37,869 nt of DNA, from NCBI GenBank assembly GCA_016177915.1, contig JACOUI010000186.1, positions 1 to 37,869 of the forward strand, in the 5' to 3' direction. The number at the start of each line of letters is the position of its first letter. Positions within the stretch are counted from its first letter, which is position 1. The notes below the pieces were generated by a model. That model was not told the DNA's origin. It worked only from the letters and a program-made list of their open reading frames with translations, and searched no databases. The translations under genes were made by a program, and so were the position numbers. Origin of the DNA: Planctomycetia bacterium. GTDB lineage: Bacteria; Planctomycetota; Planctomycetia; Pirellulales; S012-138. Shown here piece after piece: positions 13,978-22,900 of the stretch.

Positions 13978-15069
13978 ATGACATCCACGCCCGAACTGCC
14001 GTCCTCTTCGTCCGGTCCCGGCGCTCACGATTCCGCGGATGCTGCGCAAGCATTCGACCCGCATCACACGGGCGACCTCGTCCAATTGATCAAGGACACG
14101 GCCGATCGGCTGGCCGGCGACAACGCCTCGCGCGGCGACATGAAAATCCTGAGTCGCGCCGTCCGCGAGCTGGGCTACGCCTTCAAGGTCTTTCGCCCCT
14201 TCCGCAGCCGCCGCAAGGCGACGATCTTCGGCTCCGCCCGCACCCGTCCCGAAGAGCCGGCCTACCGCCAGACGGAGTGCTTCGCCAGGCTCATCGCCGA
14301 GCACGGCTGGCTCGTGGTGACCGGCGCGGCCAGCGGGATCATGGAGGCGGGGCACCGAGGCGCCGGCCGCGAAAACTCGATGGGCCTGAACATCATGCTC
14401 CCCTTCGAGCAGGAGTCGAACCCCGTCATCGCGGGCGACCCCAAGCTCGTCCACATGAAGTATTTTTTCACGCGGAAGCTGATGTTCGTGAAGGAGTGCG
14501 ACGCGGTCTGCCTGCTGCCGGGCGGCTTCGGCACGCTCGACGAGGCCCTGGAGGTGCTCACGCTTTTGCAGACCGGCAAGCGCGACGTCGTGCCCCTCGT
14601 CATGCTCGACCAGCCGGGCGACGACTACTGGCCCGCATTCCTGGATTTCATCGAGAAGCACTTGCTGGGCCGGGGCTTGATCTCGGACGAGGACTTGCAC
14701 CTCATTTACCGCACCGACTCCCCGACCCAGGCGGTGGAGCACATCCTGAATTTCTATCGCGTCTACCACAGCATGCGTTACGTCCGCAGCCGGCTCGTTC
14801 TGCGGCTGCAAACCCCGGTCTCGGCCGCGAAGCTCGATCGGCTCAACGAGGATTTCGGCGACATCCTGACCGGCGGCCGCATCGAAGCCTCGCCGGCGCT
14901 CGCCGAGGAGCGCGACGACCCCACGATCCAGCACCTTCCGCGCCTCGTGCTGCGGTTCAACCGCCGCAACCTGGGGCGCCTGCGGCAATTGATCGACGCG
15001 GTGAACGCCGACGACGATGGCGCTTCCGGCGGCACCGCTGCCGCCCCGTCGATCAACGGCGCACCCTGA
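13978..15069 (+). CDS. LOG-family (TIGR00730-like) nucleotide phosphoribohydrolase-fold protein
   Basis: The 363-residue protein has the lysine-decarboxylase-like Rossmann fold of the LOG family. Many members split nucleoside monophosphates into base and ribose-5-phosphate. The signature is LLPGGFGTLDEALEVLTLLQ, with the upstream elements ATIFGSARTRPEEPAY, VTGAASGIMEAGHRGAG and KYFFTRKLMFVKECDAV. An N-terminal ~75-residue Ser/Pro-rich and helical extension and a C-terminal ~90-residue part (SMRYVRSRLVLRLQTPVS) flank the core, making it much longer than plant-type LOG proteins (~190-220). The old label 'lysine decarboxylase' is misleading. It is cytoplasmic. The ATG at 13978 has no clear ribosome-binding site. 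Confidence 0.87.
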   Translation: MTSTPELPSSSSGPGAHDSADAAQAFDPHHTGDLVQLIKDTADRLAGDNASRGDMKILSRAVRELGYAFKVFRPFRSRRKATIFGSARTRPEEPAYRQTECFARLIAEHGWLVVTGAASGIMEAGHRGAGRENSMGLNIMLPFEQESNPVIAGDPKLVHMKYFFTRKLMFVKECDAVCLLPGGFGTLDEALEVLTLLQTGKRDVVPLVMLDQPGDDYWPAFLDFIEKHLLGRGLISDEDLHLIYRTDSPTQAVEHILNFYRVYHSMRYVRSRLVLRLQTPVSAAKLDRLNEDFGDILTGGRIEASPALAEERDDPTIQHLPRLVLRFNRRNLGRLRQLIDAVNADDDGASGGTAAAPSINGAP

Positions 15070-15302
15070 CCGTTGGCGGCGGTTCCAGCCGAGCTGCCAA
15101 GGGTCGTGCAGGCGCAGCCCGCCCGCCGCCTCCCATGCCGCCGTCTGAGTCGGTATTTCCGCTGGCCGGGACCGGACAATCGTCATCGTCGGCAGAAGGC
15201 GCCTGGGTGCGCGGCGCTTTTGCGCGAACGGCTGAGCTACGGTTTCCTGCTGGGGCAATCGTGGCGGCGCGAGCCGTCCGGAGACAACCAGGGAGCCGAT
15301 TC

Positions 15303-15749
15303 ATGCCGGGCCGCCTTTACAAGCTACTCGCCGACATTCACCAGGACCGCAAGATCAGCGACCAGGAAGTCGAGGTCATCCGCGAGTACATCCACGCCGA
15401 CGGAAAGCTCGATCTGGCCGACGTGAAGTTCCTCGTCGAGCTTTTGAGCGGCGCGCGAGAGGTCAGCCCGGCGTTCGACGAGCTTTTCTTCCCCGCGCTG
15501 AAGCGCGTGATCCTGCACGACGGCAAGATCGACGAGGGGGAGCGGTTTTATCTGCTCAAGATGCTCTACGCGGACGGTTACGTGCGGGAGAGCGAAAAGA
15601 AGTTCCTCTTGGAGCTGCGGCGCGAGGCCAAGGAAGTGCCGTCGGAGTTCGACGCGATGTGCAAGACGGCGATGGAGTCCGACGCCAAGGACTGGTGCGT
15701 CGGGGGCAGCCCGGCCGCGGGGAAGGGCAAGCGGAAGCGGCCGTATTAA
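15303..15749 (+). CDS. TerB-like helical acidic protein
   Basis: The 148-residue all-helical protein has repeated acidic metal-binding-like turns: QDRKISDQEVEVI, ADGKLDLADVKFLV, HDGKIDEGERFYLL and ADGYVRESEKKFLL. This pattern is that of TerB/DjlA-type domains, which bind divalent metal and often sit in stress or membrane-associated complexes. The tail is short and basic (GKGKRKRPY). The ATG at 15303 is 11 bases after CAGGGAG. It lies 234 bases after the LOG gene. The gap shows no recognisable feature. The exact role is unknown, and tellurite resistance should not be inferred from the fold alone. Confidence 0.7.
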   Translation: MPGRLYKLLADIHQDRKISDQEVEVIREYIHADGKLDLADVKFLVELLSGAREVSPAFDELFFPALKRVILHDGKIDEGERFYLLKMLYADGYVRESEKKFLLELRREAKEVPSEFDAMCKTAMESDAKDWCVGGSPAAGKGKRKRPY

Positions 15750-15814
15750 CGAGCGACGTCGCATCGCGCGTGCGGCCAGCAGCGCGAATTGCTAGAATAG
15801 GCGTGGAGGTAGTC

Positions 15815-16474
15815 ATGGCCGCCATCACGCCTGCGCCCGGCACTTTTGACAACCTGGGCGATCTCCTTGCGCACCTGGGCGGCGTTCCGCCCGCGCGAAT
15901 TCGCATGCGCCCGCCGCCGGGAACGGCGACGGAGGCGGACGTGTTGGCGGCCGAGGCGGCGCCGCGCAAGCGGCTCTGCGAACTCGTCGACGGCGTGCTG
16001 GTGGAGAAGGCCATGGGCTTCAACGAGTCGTCGCTGGCGCTCTATCTCGGGGAGATCATCGGACGATTCGTCCGCGAGCGCAACCTGGGCATCACAGGAG
16101 GCGAGCAAGGGATGCTGCGACTGCGTCCGGGCCGCGTGCGGATTCCGGACGTGACCTTCGTTTCCTGGGACCGGCTGCCGGGGCGGCGGAGGCCGACGGA
16201 GGCAATTCCCGCCGTCGCGCCAGACCTGGCCGTGGAGATTCTCAGCGCCGACAACACGGCGGCGGAAATGGAGCAGAAGCGGGCCGACTATTTCGCCGCC
16301 GGCACGAAGCTCGTTTGGGAAATCGACCCAGAGCTGCGCACGGTGCGCGTCTTTCGTTCGCCGGACGAGCCGCGGTTGCTGAGGGCCGCCGACACGCTGG
16401 ACGGGGGCGACGTGCTGCCGGGGCTAGAGATTCCGCTGGCGGAGTTGTTTGCGGAATTGGACCGGCAGGGGTAG
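15815..16474 (+). CDS. Uma2-family (DUF820) PD-(D/E)XK-like protein, third copy
   Basis: This 219-residue Uma2 protein belongs to a subgroup different from the pair at 4754-5976. It carries RKRLCELVDGVLVEKAMG, then the core acidic residue in RVRIPDVTFVSWDRLP and the EVxS core AVEILSADNTAAEMEQKRADYF with the following strand KLVWEIDPELRTV. The closing LDGGDVLPGLEIPLAELF is typical. The ATG at 15815 follows GGAGGT (15805-15810), so the longer upstream frame is rejected. TAGAAT at 15792-15797 could be a -10. The stop TAG (16472-16474) is the end of a GTAG at the edge of a palindromic repeat cluster. Confidence 0.88.
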   Translation: MAAITPAPGTFDNLGDLLAHLGGVPPARIRMRPPPGTATEADVLAAEAAPRKRLCELVDGVLVEKAMGFNESSLALYLGEIIGRFVRERNLGITGGEQGMLRLRPGRVRIPDVTFVSWDRLPGRRRPTEAIPAVAPDLAVEILSADNTAAEMEQKRADYFAAGTKLVWEIDPELRTVRVFRSPDEPRLLRAADTLDGGDVLPGLEIPLAELFAELDRQG

Positions 16475-16573
16475 CGCAAGTGAGCGCGAATGGCGGGCGA
16501 GACGCCTGCCCCACGAAAATGGCAGGCGGGACGCCTACCCCACGAGGAGCGGCAGGCGGGCTGCCTGCCCTAC
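16471..16573 (-). repeat. Cluster of three REP-like palindromic units between convergent genes
   Basis: Units lie at 16491-16515, 16520-16544 and 16551-16573. The last is clean: GGCAGGC (16551-16557), loop GGGCT, GCCTGCC (16563-16569), then CTAC, so on the minus strand it reads GTAG followed by a 7-bp hairpin. The other two have 8-bp stems with one mismatch (GGCGGGCG/CGCCTGCC, GGCAGGCG/CGCCTACC) followed by CCACG. The GTAG of the last unit supplies the TAG stop of the ceramidase-like gene. The cluster may act as a terminator or RNA stabiliser for both converging genes. Confidence 0.75.
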
Positions 16574-17949
16574 GGGCGGAGTTCGTTGAGGAGACGGAGG
16601 GCCGCTTCGGCCAGCATTTCGCCGCCGCCGGGCGCGACGAGCGAGTTCACCGTCTCGTAGCTCCCCTCGGCGAAGGCCTTCTTCGTGGGCACGTAGGCGG
16701 GGTTGTCGTTCGCCAACTCGACGACGAGCGTCGTCTTGAAGGGCGAGGCTTTCTTGATCGCCAGGCCCAGCTCGACGAAGACCTCGCCCGGCAGGGTCAC
16801 AAGGGCCACGTCGTCGGCCAGGCGAAAGGCCTGCACGTCGAACTTCGCCGTTTCGCCCCGAAGCTCAAGGGCCATGATCTTGCAGGCCTCGACCTGGTCG
16901 AGGAACGACAGCTCGCGCGTGCCGACCTTGGCCAGGCGCTCGCGGGCCTCTTCGATTTTTTCCGGCGGGAATTTTTGCAGCGGGACCTCGACCGTCGCAC
17001 AGCGGACGGCCAGCCGGGGCTTTTTTTCTTGCAGCCTGGGCAATTCGGAACGGACGGTTTCCGCCAGCAGCGCGCCGATTTCGGGCGTCTTGCGGCGCTC
17101 CTTGGTTGTCACGTCGACGTGGTTGATGTCGCCGCAGGTGCCCGCGCCGAAGAACGACACGGCCTGGTCGCCCAGCTCTTTTTGTAGGGCGTCGCTCAAG
17201 TACCTGGGATAGTCGCCGGAATACTCCGTGCCGCCTGTCGTATCCAAGTGCATGGCGAAAACAGTGACGATGGCCGCCGTCTTGCCGCCGGACACGAACC
17301 GCAACAGGCCCACGTCGGGGTCGATCGGCCCGGCCGGGCGAATGATGTCCGGATTGAGCGCGCCGGGATTGAACCGCACCGTGCCGTCTTTCATGTGAAA
17401 GCGGCGGTTGAACGAGAGGCGCGATTCCTGCCCCGCGCCGGCCGACAGTTTCGCCGGCCGGGCGTTTTTCTGGGCCGTGCGGATCGCCTCGACGAGCTTT
17501 TCGACAAGCTGCGCCGGGTAGTCGACCTTTTCGAACGGGTCGCTGCCGTTCTTGGCGACGGCCTCGTCGTGGAAATAGTTCCGCAGCACGCCGGCATAGA
17601 GCGGGCCGGTGTGGCTGTGCGTGGCCGAGATGGCGATGTTCTCGGCCGGGATGCCGGTTTCGTTGGCGGCGCGCCGGCGGGCCTCGGGACCGACGCTCTG
17701 CGCGATGCCGATCAAATCGCAAAAAACGAGGGCGGCCTCAACGTTGCCCTGCTTGAGGACGAGGGCCTTGGCATAGAGCGGGTCCTTGACGCCCGTGCTG
17801 ACGCGCTCGCTAAAGTAGCCGCTCATGCGGTAGGGCACGGGCGGGGTGATATCGACGACGGCGGCGCCGGCGGAAAAATCGTCGGCCTGGAGCCGTGAGT
17901 CAGCAGACAGACTGCAAAGGACCGCCAGGCATACAACTCGGACGCACAT
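16570..17949 (-). CDS. Neutral/alkaline ceramidase-like hydrolase, secreted
   Basis: The 459-residue protein has an N-terminal signal peptide (about 1-22, hydrophobic CLAVLCSLSA then LQADDF). It belongs to the neutral/alkaline non-lysosomal ceramidase N-terminal-domain family. Visible motifs are the start of the fold GAAVVDITPPVPYRMSGY, the zinc-ligand motif ISATHSHTGPLYAG, and HLDTTGGTEYSGDYPRYLS, matching the family's catalytic-site region, plus LVTLPGEVFVELG and ELANDNPAYVPT near the end. True ceramidases are ~650-750 residues with a C-terminal Ig-like domain that is missing here. Planctomycetes carry many such short paralogues whose substrate is unknown, so amide or ester hydrolysis outside the cytoplasm is the safe call. 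It converges with the third Uma2 gene. Confidence 0.85.
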   Translation of the reverse strand: MCVRVVCLAVLCSLSADSRLQADDFSAGAAVVDITPPVPYRMSGYFSERVSTGVKDPLYAKALVLKQGNVEAALVFCDLIGIAQSVGPEARRRAANETGIPAENIAISATHSHTGPLYAGVLRNYFHDEAVAKNGSDPFEKVDYPAQLVEKLVEAIRTAQKNARPAKLSAGAGQESRLSFNRRFHMKDGTVRFNPGALNPDIIRPAGPIDPDVGLLRFVSGGKTAAIVTVFAMHLDTTGGTEYSGDYPRYLSDALQKELGDQAVSFFGAGTCGDINHVDVTTKERRKTPEIGALLAETVRSELPRLQEKKPRLAVRCATVEVPLQKFPPEKIEEARERLAKVGTRELSFLDQVEACKIMALELRGETAKFDVQAFRLADDVALVTLPGEVFVELGLAIKKASPFKTTLVVELANDNPAYVPTKKAFAEGSYETVNSLVAPGGGEMLAEAALRLLNELRP

Positions 17950-18082
17950 GGATGACCTCTGATGTCCGTGGAAGATCGACGGTAGTGCGAAATGGGAGTA
18001 ATCGCCTCGGCCGGAAGCGCATCGACGTGTCCGAGGATATCCCTGATTTTTTGCCCCAGGTCGATTGCCGGGCGAGGCATCG

Positions 18083-18505
18083 CTAGCTCTTCCTTTCCAC
18101 GGCGGCGGCGTCCTCGCTGCTGCTTTCGCTCGTCTCCTTGTCTTCGACGAGCAACCAGTCTTCGTTCGAGCCCTTCCAACTTAGAAAGAGGACTCGGTTC
18201 TCGGTCCACAAAGGCCGTTGCCCAGTCATCTGAAGGTTGTCGCCCAGGCGGGTGACGTGTGGATCGAGCGACTCGCGGCCGAGCGCCTGTCCCCGCGCGC
18301 TCGGATCATTCGACCGGACCAGCAGCGGGCGGTCGATGGAGCGCAGCTCGGTGGCCAATTCGTCGCCAGGGCAAGGAAAGGCCAGCCGGCCCGTCAAGAA
18401 ATGATCGCCGTCGACCGTCCACCACGTATCCGCCCCCTGCGCAGCGATCCACCCGGCAAGTTCACGGGAGGCAAGCTCGTAATGCGGTTCGTCGCGAATG
18501 CTCAT
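18083..18505 (-). CDS. Hypothetical protein downstream of the TlpA-like gene
   Basis: This 140-residue protein of unknown family has no signal peptide or membrane segment. It opens with SIRDEPHYELASRELAGWI and contains a Trp pair in DTWWTVDGDHFL, a LSWKGSNEDWLLVEDK strand-rich end and an acidic Ser-rich tail. The sequence WWTVDGDHFLTGRLAFPCPGDELA is reminiscent of a small alpha/beta fold, but I cannot name a family. ATG 18505 is chosen over the TTG at 18520 because GGAAGGGG lies 6 bases before it. It starts 46 bases after the TlpA-like gene on the same strand, so cotranscription is likely. The 133 bases between it and the ceramidase-like gene show nothing clear. Confidence 0.7.
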   Translation of the reverse strand: MSIRDEPHYELASRELAGWIAAQGADTWWTVDGDHFLTGRLAFPCPGDELATELRSIDRPLLVRSNDPSARGQALGRESLDPHVTRLGDNLQMTGQRPLWTENRVLFLSWKGSNEDWLLVEDKETSESSSEDAAAVERKS

Positions 18506-18551
18506 CAGCGCCCCTTCCAAGTGAAATCGCGACCAGTCGAAGTCGGGAATC

Positions 18552-19823
18552 CTACCGGATCTCCTTCTTTTCCTCCCGCTTCGGCCGTTCCTTCTTCTCC
18601 CCCTCTTTCTTCTCCGCCAGCGGCTCGCCGGCCAGGAGCTTTTCGACCGCGACGGAAAGCGCCGGGCCGCGAACGTTCACGGCAGCGACCTTGCCCTCCT
18701 TGTCGAGCAGGAACGTGGCGGGGATCGCGCGGATGTTGTACTTCTTGGCCAGCGCGTTGTCCCAGCCCTTGTTCTCGTCGTCGAACAAGTTCACCCAGGG
18801 GAGCTGCTGCTCGTTGATGAACTCCTGCAAGTCGGACTTTTCGGTGTCCAGGCTGATGCCCACAACCTCGAAGCCCTGGTCGTGGAACTTCTCGTAGGCG
18901 GCCTTGACGTTGGGCAGCTCGGCCCGGCAGGGACCGCACCAGGTGGCCCAGAAATCGACGAGCACGATCTTGCCCTTGTAGCTCTTGATGTCGAAGGGGA
19001 AGCCGTCGGCGGTCATCCCCTCGATTTCGAGCGGCTTGCCAACGAGCGGCGAATCCTGCTGCCCCTGGCCGGGCTTCTTCAAGATGCGGCGGCCATAGCG
19101 CGACAGGTCGGGGTCTTCGCTCTTGGCCATCAACTCGCCGAACTGGTCGAGGAGCTGGTTGCGAAGCTTGACGTCCTCCAGCGTGTTGATGATGCCGATG
19201 ACTTCGGACAAGAGGCGCAGGTGCTGCCGCGCGAGCGTTTCCTTGGAGAGGTATTCCTTCATCTCGCCCAACAGCTTTTGCGTTTCCTCGGGCGAGAGCT
19301 TGGCCTCGCGGGCCTCCATGATGCGCTTCTCGGTGAGGTGCAATTTGGCCACGTGGGCGATCTTGGGCTGCGGGGCCTCGCCGAATTTCGCGGCCCAGTC
19401 CATGAGCTTGACGTCGGCCTTGTCGTTGCCCAGCACGGCGTCCTCGTGCAGGACTTCCATCAACGTCAGGGCGGCGTAGGTCCGCTGGTCTTCGCTGGGG
19501 TCGTTTTTCAGCGCCCGTTCGGCGGCCTCGACGATGGCGTCGATGAAGAAGGGCCGGCGGCGGATCGTCTTGGGCTTGGTCTGCATCTTGGCCATGTACT
19601 TGACCAGGTCCGGCGTGGCGAGGTTTTCGGGGGCGAGGTAGGGATTGTCGGTCGGTTCCGGCTCTTCGGCCTCGGCCGCGGGCTTGGCCTTTTCCTTGGG
19701 CGGCTCCTTGGAGGGAGGCGCCTTGTCGTCGGCCAGCCCCGGACCCAGCACGACCGCGATCAGGAGGAGACCAGCCGACAGGCCGGAAAACAGCTTCGCA
19801 AACCAAGCGCCGTGACAACACAT
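18552..19823 (-). CDS. TlpA-like thioredoxin-domain protein with a signal sequence and long helical N-terminal region
   Basis: The 423-residue envelope protein has a signal or anchor segment (residues ~8-28, [20 protein letters not shown]), a Pro/Lys/Glu-rich linker, a ~200-residue helical region of unknown family, and a C-terminal TlpA/AhpC-type thioredoxin domain. The active site is [13 protein letters not shown] with W295-CGPC (Cys296, Cys299), and the cis-Pro is in [11 protein letters not shown]. It should act as a disulfide reductase or thiol oxidoreductase outside the cytoplasm, for example in cytochrome maturation, which would suit the heme proteins of this lineage. The tail is a Lys/Glu-rich repeat ([19 protein letters not shown]). 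The ATG at 19823 follows GGAGCGGAGCC. Confidence 0.9.
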   Translation of the reverse strand: MCCHGAWFAKLFSGLSAGLLLIAVVLGPGLADDKAPPSKEPPKEKAKPAAEAEEPEPTDNPYLAPENLATPDLVKYMAKMQTKPKTIRRRPFFIDAIVEAAERALKNDPSEDQRTYAALTLMEVLHEDAVLGNDKADVKLMDWAAKFGEAPQPKIAHVAKLHLTEKRIMEAREAKLSPEETQKLLGEMKEYLSKETLARQHLRLLSEVIGIINTLEDVKLRNQLLDQFGELMAKSEDPDLSRYGRRILKKPGQGQQDSPLVGKPLEIEGMTADGFPFDIKSYKGKIVLVDFWATWCGPCRAELPNVKAAYEKFHDQGFEVVGISLDTEKSDLQEFINEQQLPWVNLFDDENKGWDNALAKKYNIRAIPATFLLDKEGKVAAVNVRGPALSVAVEKLLAGEPLAEKKEGEKKERPKREEKKEIR

Positions 19824-19926
19824 GGCTCCGCTCCGCGAAAGTCTTGACGGTGGGGGACGTTGATAACGGGGTGAATTGGCACTCCTAGCGTAACACAGGG
19901 CGGTAGCGAAACGCAACCGGAAACGG

Positions 19927-19943
19927 TCGCCGCGGCGCGGCGA
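19927..19943 (-). terminator. GC-rich hairpin downstream of addA
   Basis: TCGCCGC (19927-19933) and GCGGCGA (19937-19943) form a perfect 7-bp stem with a 3-base loop. It stands 28 bases beyond the addA stop on its strand, with no clear T tract. It is a possible terminator for the addBA transcript. The remainder of 19824-19970 holds nothing recognisable. Confidence 0.45.
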
Positions 19944-19970
19944 GCGGGCATTGCCGGATTGCCAACGTGC

Positions 19971-22900
19971 TCAGGGCGCGCCGGCCGAAATGTAGGCCTG
20001 CAGGGCTTCATTCACGCGCCGCACGACGTCGTTGCGCGATCGCTCGTCGAGCCGAAATGCGTGCTCCACGCCGGGCCGCAGGAAGCAAAGCACCAGCTCC
20101 GCCGGCGGCGCTCGCAAGACCCGCTCCACCGCCATGCCGTAGACGATCATCTGCACGTCGTAGGCGGCGGCGACGGCCGCGGCCGTCTGGGGCGTGGCGC
20201 GGTTCGTCTTGAAATCCAATAAATGCCAGCGGCCGGCGGCGTCCTCGTAGAGGCAGTCGATGTAGCCGCGAATGAAGCGCCGTTCGCCGGCGACGCGGTC
20301 CCTGGCGCCTTTTTCTCCCATCGACGGCGGCCAGGCGAGCAGGAACTCCAGCTCCCGGTAGACGCGCCGCGCCTTGCGCAACTGGCCCATCCGCGGCGAC
20401 TGCACGAACCGCCACACGAGGTCGGCGGCGTCGGAGCAGAGCGCCGGATCGACCGAGAGCTCGATCGCCCGCTCGTCCACGGCGGCGCGGATCGTGTTGG
20501 CGGTGTAATCGCGCTTGAGGTCGATTCCTTCGAGCGCCTCGTGAACCAGGACCCCCAGGTCAATGGCCGTTTTGTCGTCGGGCAGCGGCTGGGAGATGGC
20601 GCGCATTTCCGCCCGCTCGGCCGGTTCGCCGTCCGTCGGCCCAGGGCCAACAGGATGAAGCGTGCCGCGGAGCCGCGAGAAGGAAAACTCGCGCCGGGCG
20701 GCGGCGTCGACGGCCAAGGGATCGACCGACCGCGGCCGATCGGCGACCTGCGAGACGATCGCCTCCCGGGCGTCCGCGGCCACCTCGGCGGCATTGCGGC
20801 GGCGATGGTGCGACGGCGCGGAGGGCGCCGGCGGCTCGTCCGTCGTCACGCGCACCTGCGGCAGGCTGTAGCCCTCCGGCAGCTTTCCGAGCACCGCGCC
20901 GGTCGCCAGGTTGAATCGCCGCGCGAGCACGTCCATCCACAGCTCTCGCGCCTTTCCCAGCTCGCCGACGCCGCTGGAGAGAATCAGGTAGTCGGCTGCG
21001 CGGGTCGTGGCCACGTAGAACAGCCGCACCAGCTCCTCCTCGTCCTCGGCCTCCTCGAGCTGCCGTCGGATGTCGTACCCCGTCATGGATTCCATTCCCG
21101 GCGGCCTGACCAGCGGCCCAAGCTGGGGGTCGAAGACGGCGCGGGCGCCCAGGTCGGCGCGGCTCTGCCTGCCCAGGTCCGGCACAATCACGATCGGGAA
21201 CTCGAGGCCCTTCGCCTGGTGGATCGTCATCAGCCGCACGACGTCGTCGGACTCGGCCTGCGTGGCGGCGAGCGGCTCCTTGGGCTGGACGGCGACGAAC
21301 TGGGCAAGCTGGGTGAGGAAATCGTCGAGGCTGAAGACGGCCGAGGCGTCGAACTGCCGCGCCTGGTCGATGAGCTTGTGCAGGTTGGCCAGTTTGCGCT
21401 CGCCGAGGAATTCCGCCAACAGGAGCGCATCGTAGCCGGTCGCCCGCAGCGCCTCTTCGACGAGCGCCGCGATGGGCACGCGGTCCTTCCGCGCCCGCAG
21501 CCGCGCGATCGCCTTCGCCGCCAGCACGACGCGCGGCCGGTCGATGGCGTCGAGTTCTTTGGGAGGGCCGGCAAACAGCCCGCCGCACAGCCCGTCCTTG
21601 TGCCGCGAGAGAAGGAACAGCGCTTCGTCCGAGAGTCCCAAGAGCGGGCTGCGCAGCGCGCCGGCCAGGCTGACGGGGTCGTCCGGGCAGGCGACGGCCC
21701 GGAGTAGATTGAGCAGGTCGAAAATTTCCTGCTGAGCATAGAAGGCGTGCCCGCCGACGAGGTAGTAGTCGATCCCCCATTCCTGGAGGGCCTTCTCGTA
21801 GAGGTCGACGTCGGAGAGGGCGCGTAAGAGGACGGCGATGTCACGTTTGGTCGCGGGCCGGGCGGCGGGCTTTCCGCGCTTCTCGGCCTCCTTGTCCCAG
21901 ACGAGCGGCTGGCGGCCGTCGATAATCGCGCGGATGCGGCGGGCGATCCACCGCGCCTCGCGCTGGCGCTGCCGCGCGACGCTGTCCTTGATCGTCGTCC
22001 CCTCCTCATCGTCCTGCGGAGGCGTGGCCCAAAGGAACTCCACGGCCGGCCTCGGGCTGACTTGCGTGCGGTGCGGCTCCAGGGGCTCGTAAGGCCCGGG
22101 CAGGGACTCGACGAAGAGCGCGTTGACGAAATCGAGGATCGCCGGCTGGCTGCGGAAGTTCCTCGTCAGCGGCAGGCGGCCGGCCTTGGGGATTGCGTCG
22201 CGCAGGCGGGCGAAGACCTTCGGGTCGGCGCGGCGGAAGCGATAGATCGATTGTTTGTAGTCGCCCACGAAGAACAGCTTGCCGGTCGTCAGCTCGTCGC
22301 CGCAGAGGGCCTTTACGAGCTCCACCTGCAAGGGGTCGGTGTCCTGGAATTCATCGACCAGCAGGAACTTGATTTGCGCTTGCAGCCGCCCTTTCAGGTC
22401 GGCGTTTTGCGGCGCCACGAGCAGGTCGCGGGCGCGGATCAGGAGGTCGTCGAAATCGAGGCAGGCCAGGCCCCGCTTGCGCTCGTCGTAGGCGCGAAAC
22501 ACTCGCTCGGCAAGCTGCAAGAGCTGCCAGCCGGCGACGGCCGCCCGGCGGGCTTCGACGGGGTCGAAGTTCAGGTCGGCGAGGGCATGGTCGACCTGCT
22601 TGCGCAGTTTTTCCAGCAACTCTTTGACGCGCTCGTAGACGTCCTCGCTCTCCCAACCCTCTTTCAACCCGCCGCCTTTCACCTGCGCGTTTTCGCGGAT
22701 TTCTTCCAGCAGCTTCTGTGCGTTCTTTGCCCGACGCAGCTTCGGCAGCGACTCGCGCAGGACGGCGCAGCGGCCTTTCATCTCCGCATGGTGAGGCGAA
22801 TGGTCCTGGAGAAACGCGAGCAGTTCCCGCGCCGCGTCGCCGCCGGCGACTTCGGCCAAAAGCCCGGGCACGACGTGCTCCGCATGGGCCGCTTGCCAGA

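Noticed and set aside
15303-15749. Tellurite-resistance function for the TerB-like protein
   Set aside because: No other ter genes are nearby. The fold alone does not justify the phenotype.
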